From NCBI GenBank assembly GCA_031287135.1, contig JAITTK010000026.1, positions 1 through 5,312 on the forward strand: a stretch of 5,312 nucleotides of DNA. The letters are read 5' to 3'. Below are positions 4,517-5,312 of the stretch, piece by piece. This stretch comes from Candidatus Methanoplasma reticulitermitis (lineage in GTDB: Archaea; Thermoplasmatota; Thermoplasmata; Methanomassiliicoccales; Methanomethylophilaceae). Under the pieces are notes generated by a model. The model had not been told where the DNA came from. It did not search any database and saw only the letters and a program-made list of their open reading frames with translations. How positions within the stretch are numbered: position 1 is the stretch's first letter; every line of letters begins with the position of its first letter. A program made the translations under genes and the position numbers.

Positions 4517-5312
4517 GTGACGACCTTTACGAAAACGAAGTCCATGGATTTTCCGAGAACCGTGCTGATAGGGCACGAAGTCATGGAGCAGGTCGCCGAC
4601 GTGTGCCGATCCCTGCAGTTCGGGAACAACGGGGCCCTGATCACGGGGCCGGAAACATACAAGGCCGCCGGAAACAAGGTCGAGGATGTCATGTCCGAAA
4701 AATACGACATGCTCACGGTCTTCACGGGCAATGCCACACGTGCCAATCTGGATGATGTCGAGGAAGCCGTGAAAGAGCACAAAGCATCGTTCCTGCTGGC
4801 AGTCGGCGGCGGCAGCAAGATCGACATAGCCAAGGTAGTCGCCAAGGATATGGGCATACCTTTCGTCAGCATACCGACATCCGTATCTCATGACGGGATC
4901 GCGTCGGACCGTGCATCGCTGAAGCACAGCAAAGGATCAAGATCGGTATCGGCGGTGTCTCCCACCGGGATAATAGCCGATACAAAGGTAATCATCGATG
5001 CGCCGTTCAGATATCTGGCGGCAGGCTGCGCCGACGTAATATCAAATCTGACCGCCCTCGGTGACTGGAATTTTGCCAACAGGATAGCCGGTGAGGTCAT
5101 AAGCAGTTCCGCATACGCCATATCGAAATACGCGGCCGAAGATATAATATTCAACAGCAAATTGATAAAACCAGGACTGGAGGAGAGCGCATGGGTCGTC
5201 ATGAGACCGATAATAGCTTCAGGCGTATCCATGTGCATAGCGGGGAGTTCCAGACCTACGAGCGGCTCGGAACATATGTTCTCTCACGCCCTTGACATAA
5301 TAAGACCGGATA
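4517..5312 (+). CDS. egsA: sn-glycerol-1-phosphate dehydrogenase, 3' end cut by window edge
   Basis: This enzyme reduces dihydroxyacetone phosphate to sn-glycerol-1-phosphate with NAD(P)H, setting the stereochemistry of archaeal membrane lipids; it is cytosolic and metal-dependent. The frame runs unbroken from GTG 4517 to the window end (265 codons of a family of about 350), so some 80-90 C-terminal residues are missing. Visible signatures are GGGSKIDIAK (residues 97-106, dinucleotide-binding glycine loop), IPTSVSHDGIAS (119-130), Asp173 in ADVISNLTALGDW (a metal ligand) and His253 in GSSRPTSGSEHMFSHALD (second metal ligand). The third, a His expected near residue 270, is out of view. GTG is chosen because AGAGGG lies five bases upstream; ATG 4544 would remove nine residues before DFPRTVLIG, where family similarity begins, so it cannot be excluded. 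It is divergent from the flavoprotein gene with a 67-bp spacer. The family is an archaeal hallmark, although a few bacteria carry relatives. Confidence 0.96.
   Translation, partial: MTTFTKTKSMDFPRTVLIGHEVMEQVADVCRSLQFGNNGALITGPETYKAAGNKVEDVMSEKYDMLTVFTGNATRANLDDVEEAVKEHKASFLLAVGGGSKIDIAKVVAKDMGIPFVSIPTSVSHDGIASDRASLKHSKGSRSVSAVSPTGIIADTKVIIDAPFRYLAAGCADVISNLTALGDWNFANRIAGEVISSSAYAISKYAAEDIIFNSKLIKPGLEESAWVVMRPIIASGVSMCIAGSSRPTSGSEHMFSHALDIIRPD

Noticed and set aside
4262..4927. Long minus-strand open frames across the egsA start region (also 4504-4872 and 4888-5238)
   Set aside because: They are antisense to egsA and to the flavoprotein gene, both identified by strong motifs. Their low-complexity translations look like mirror frames.

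Overview
This window looks archaeal. The clearest marker is an sn-glycerol-1-phosphate dehydrogenase (egsA), which makes the archaeal lipid backbone and runs off the right edge. Short leaders, TATA-like boxes about 25 bases ahead of starts, and GGTGAT or AGAGG-type ribosome sites agree. A desulfoferrodoxin and an Fe-S flavoprotein point to a strict anaerobe. Frequent ATA isoleucine codons and the gene mix fit an anaerobic Thermoplasmatota such as a Methanomassiliicoccales methanogen, but that placement is inference.

Layout from left to right. 1-765 (+) is dapB (lysine/DAP pathway), cut at its 5' end by the window edge. 766-952 is a short convergent spacer with no gene. 953-2272 (-) is a complete self-inhibited (class II) Fic AMP-transferase with a C-terminal winged helix. 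It is visibly more A+T-rich than its neighbours and probably acquired. Ahead of it lies an AT-rich promoter with two matched 10-bp palindromes 31 bp apart, which look like an operator. About 2351-2763 has no intact gene. It holds minus-strand open stretches broken by a frame change and an internal stop, possibly a decayed gene that I cannot name. 2818-3210 (-) is a complete 2Fe superoxide reductase. Divergent from it, 3300-3923 (+) encodes an unrecognised 207-residue protein, probably from a leaderless mRNA. Its 3' end overlaps by 20 bp the 3' end of 3904-4449 (-), an Isf-like iron-sulfur flavoprotein. A 67-bp divergent spacer with one nearly symmetric TATA element separates that gene from egsA (4517 to window end, +, GTG start).

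How the genes work together: superoxide reductase and the Fe-S flavoprotein could share a role in electron transfer and oxidative-stress defence around the unknown gene, but they are not one operon, since each has its own promoter. dapB and egsA are housekeeping genes. The Fic gene and the decayed tract form an accessory insert between them. I found no CRISPR array, intact RNA gene, insertion sequence or clearly new multi-gene system. The most notable signals are the Fic operator-like palindromes, the shared divergent TATA element and the unknown protein.
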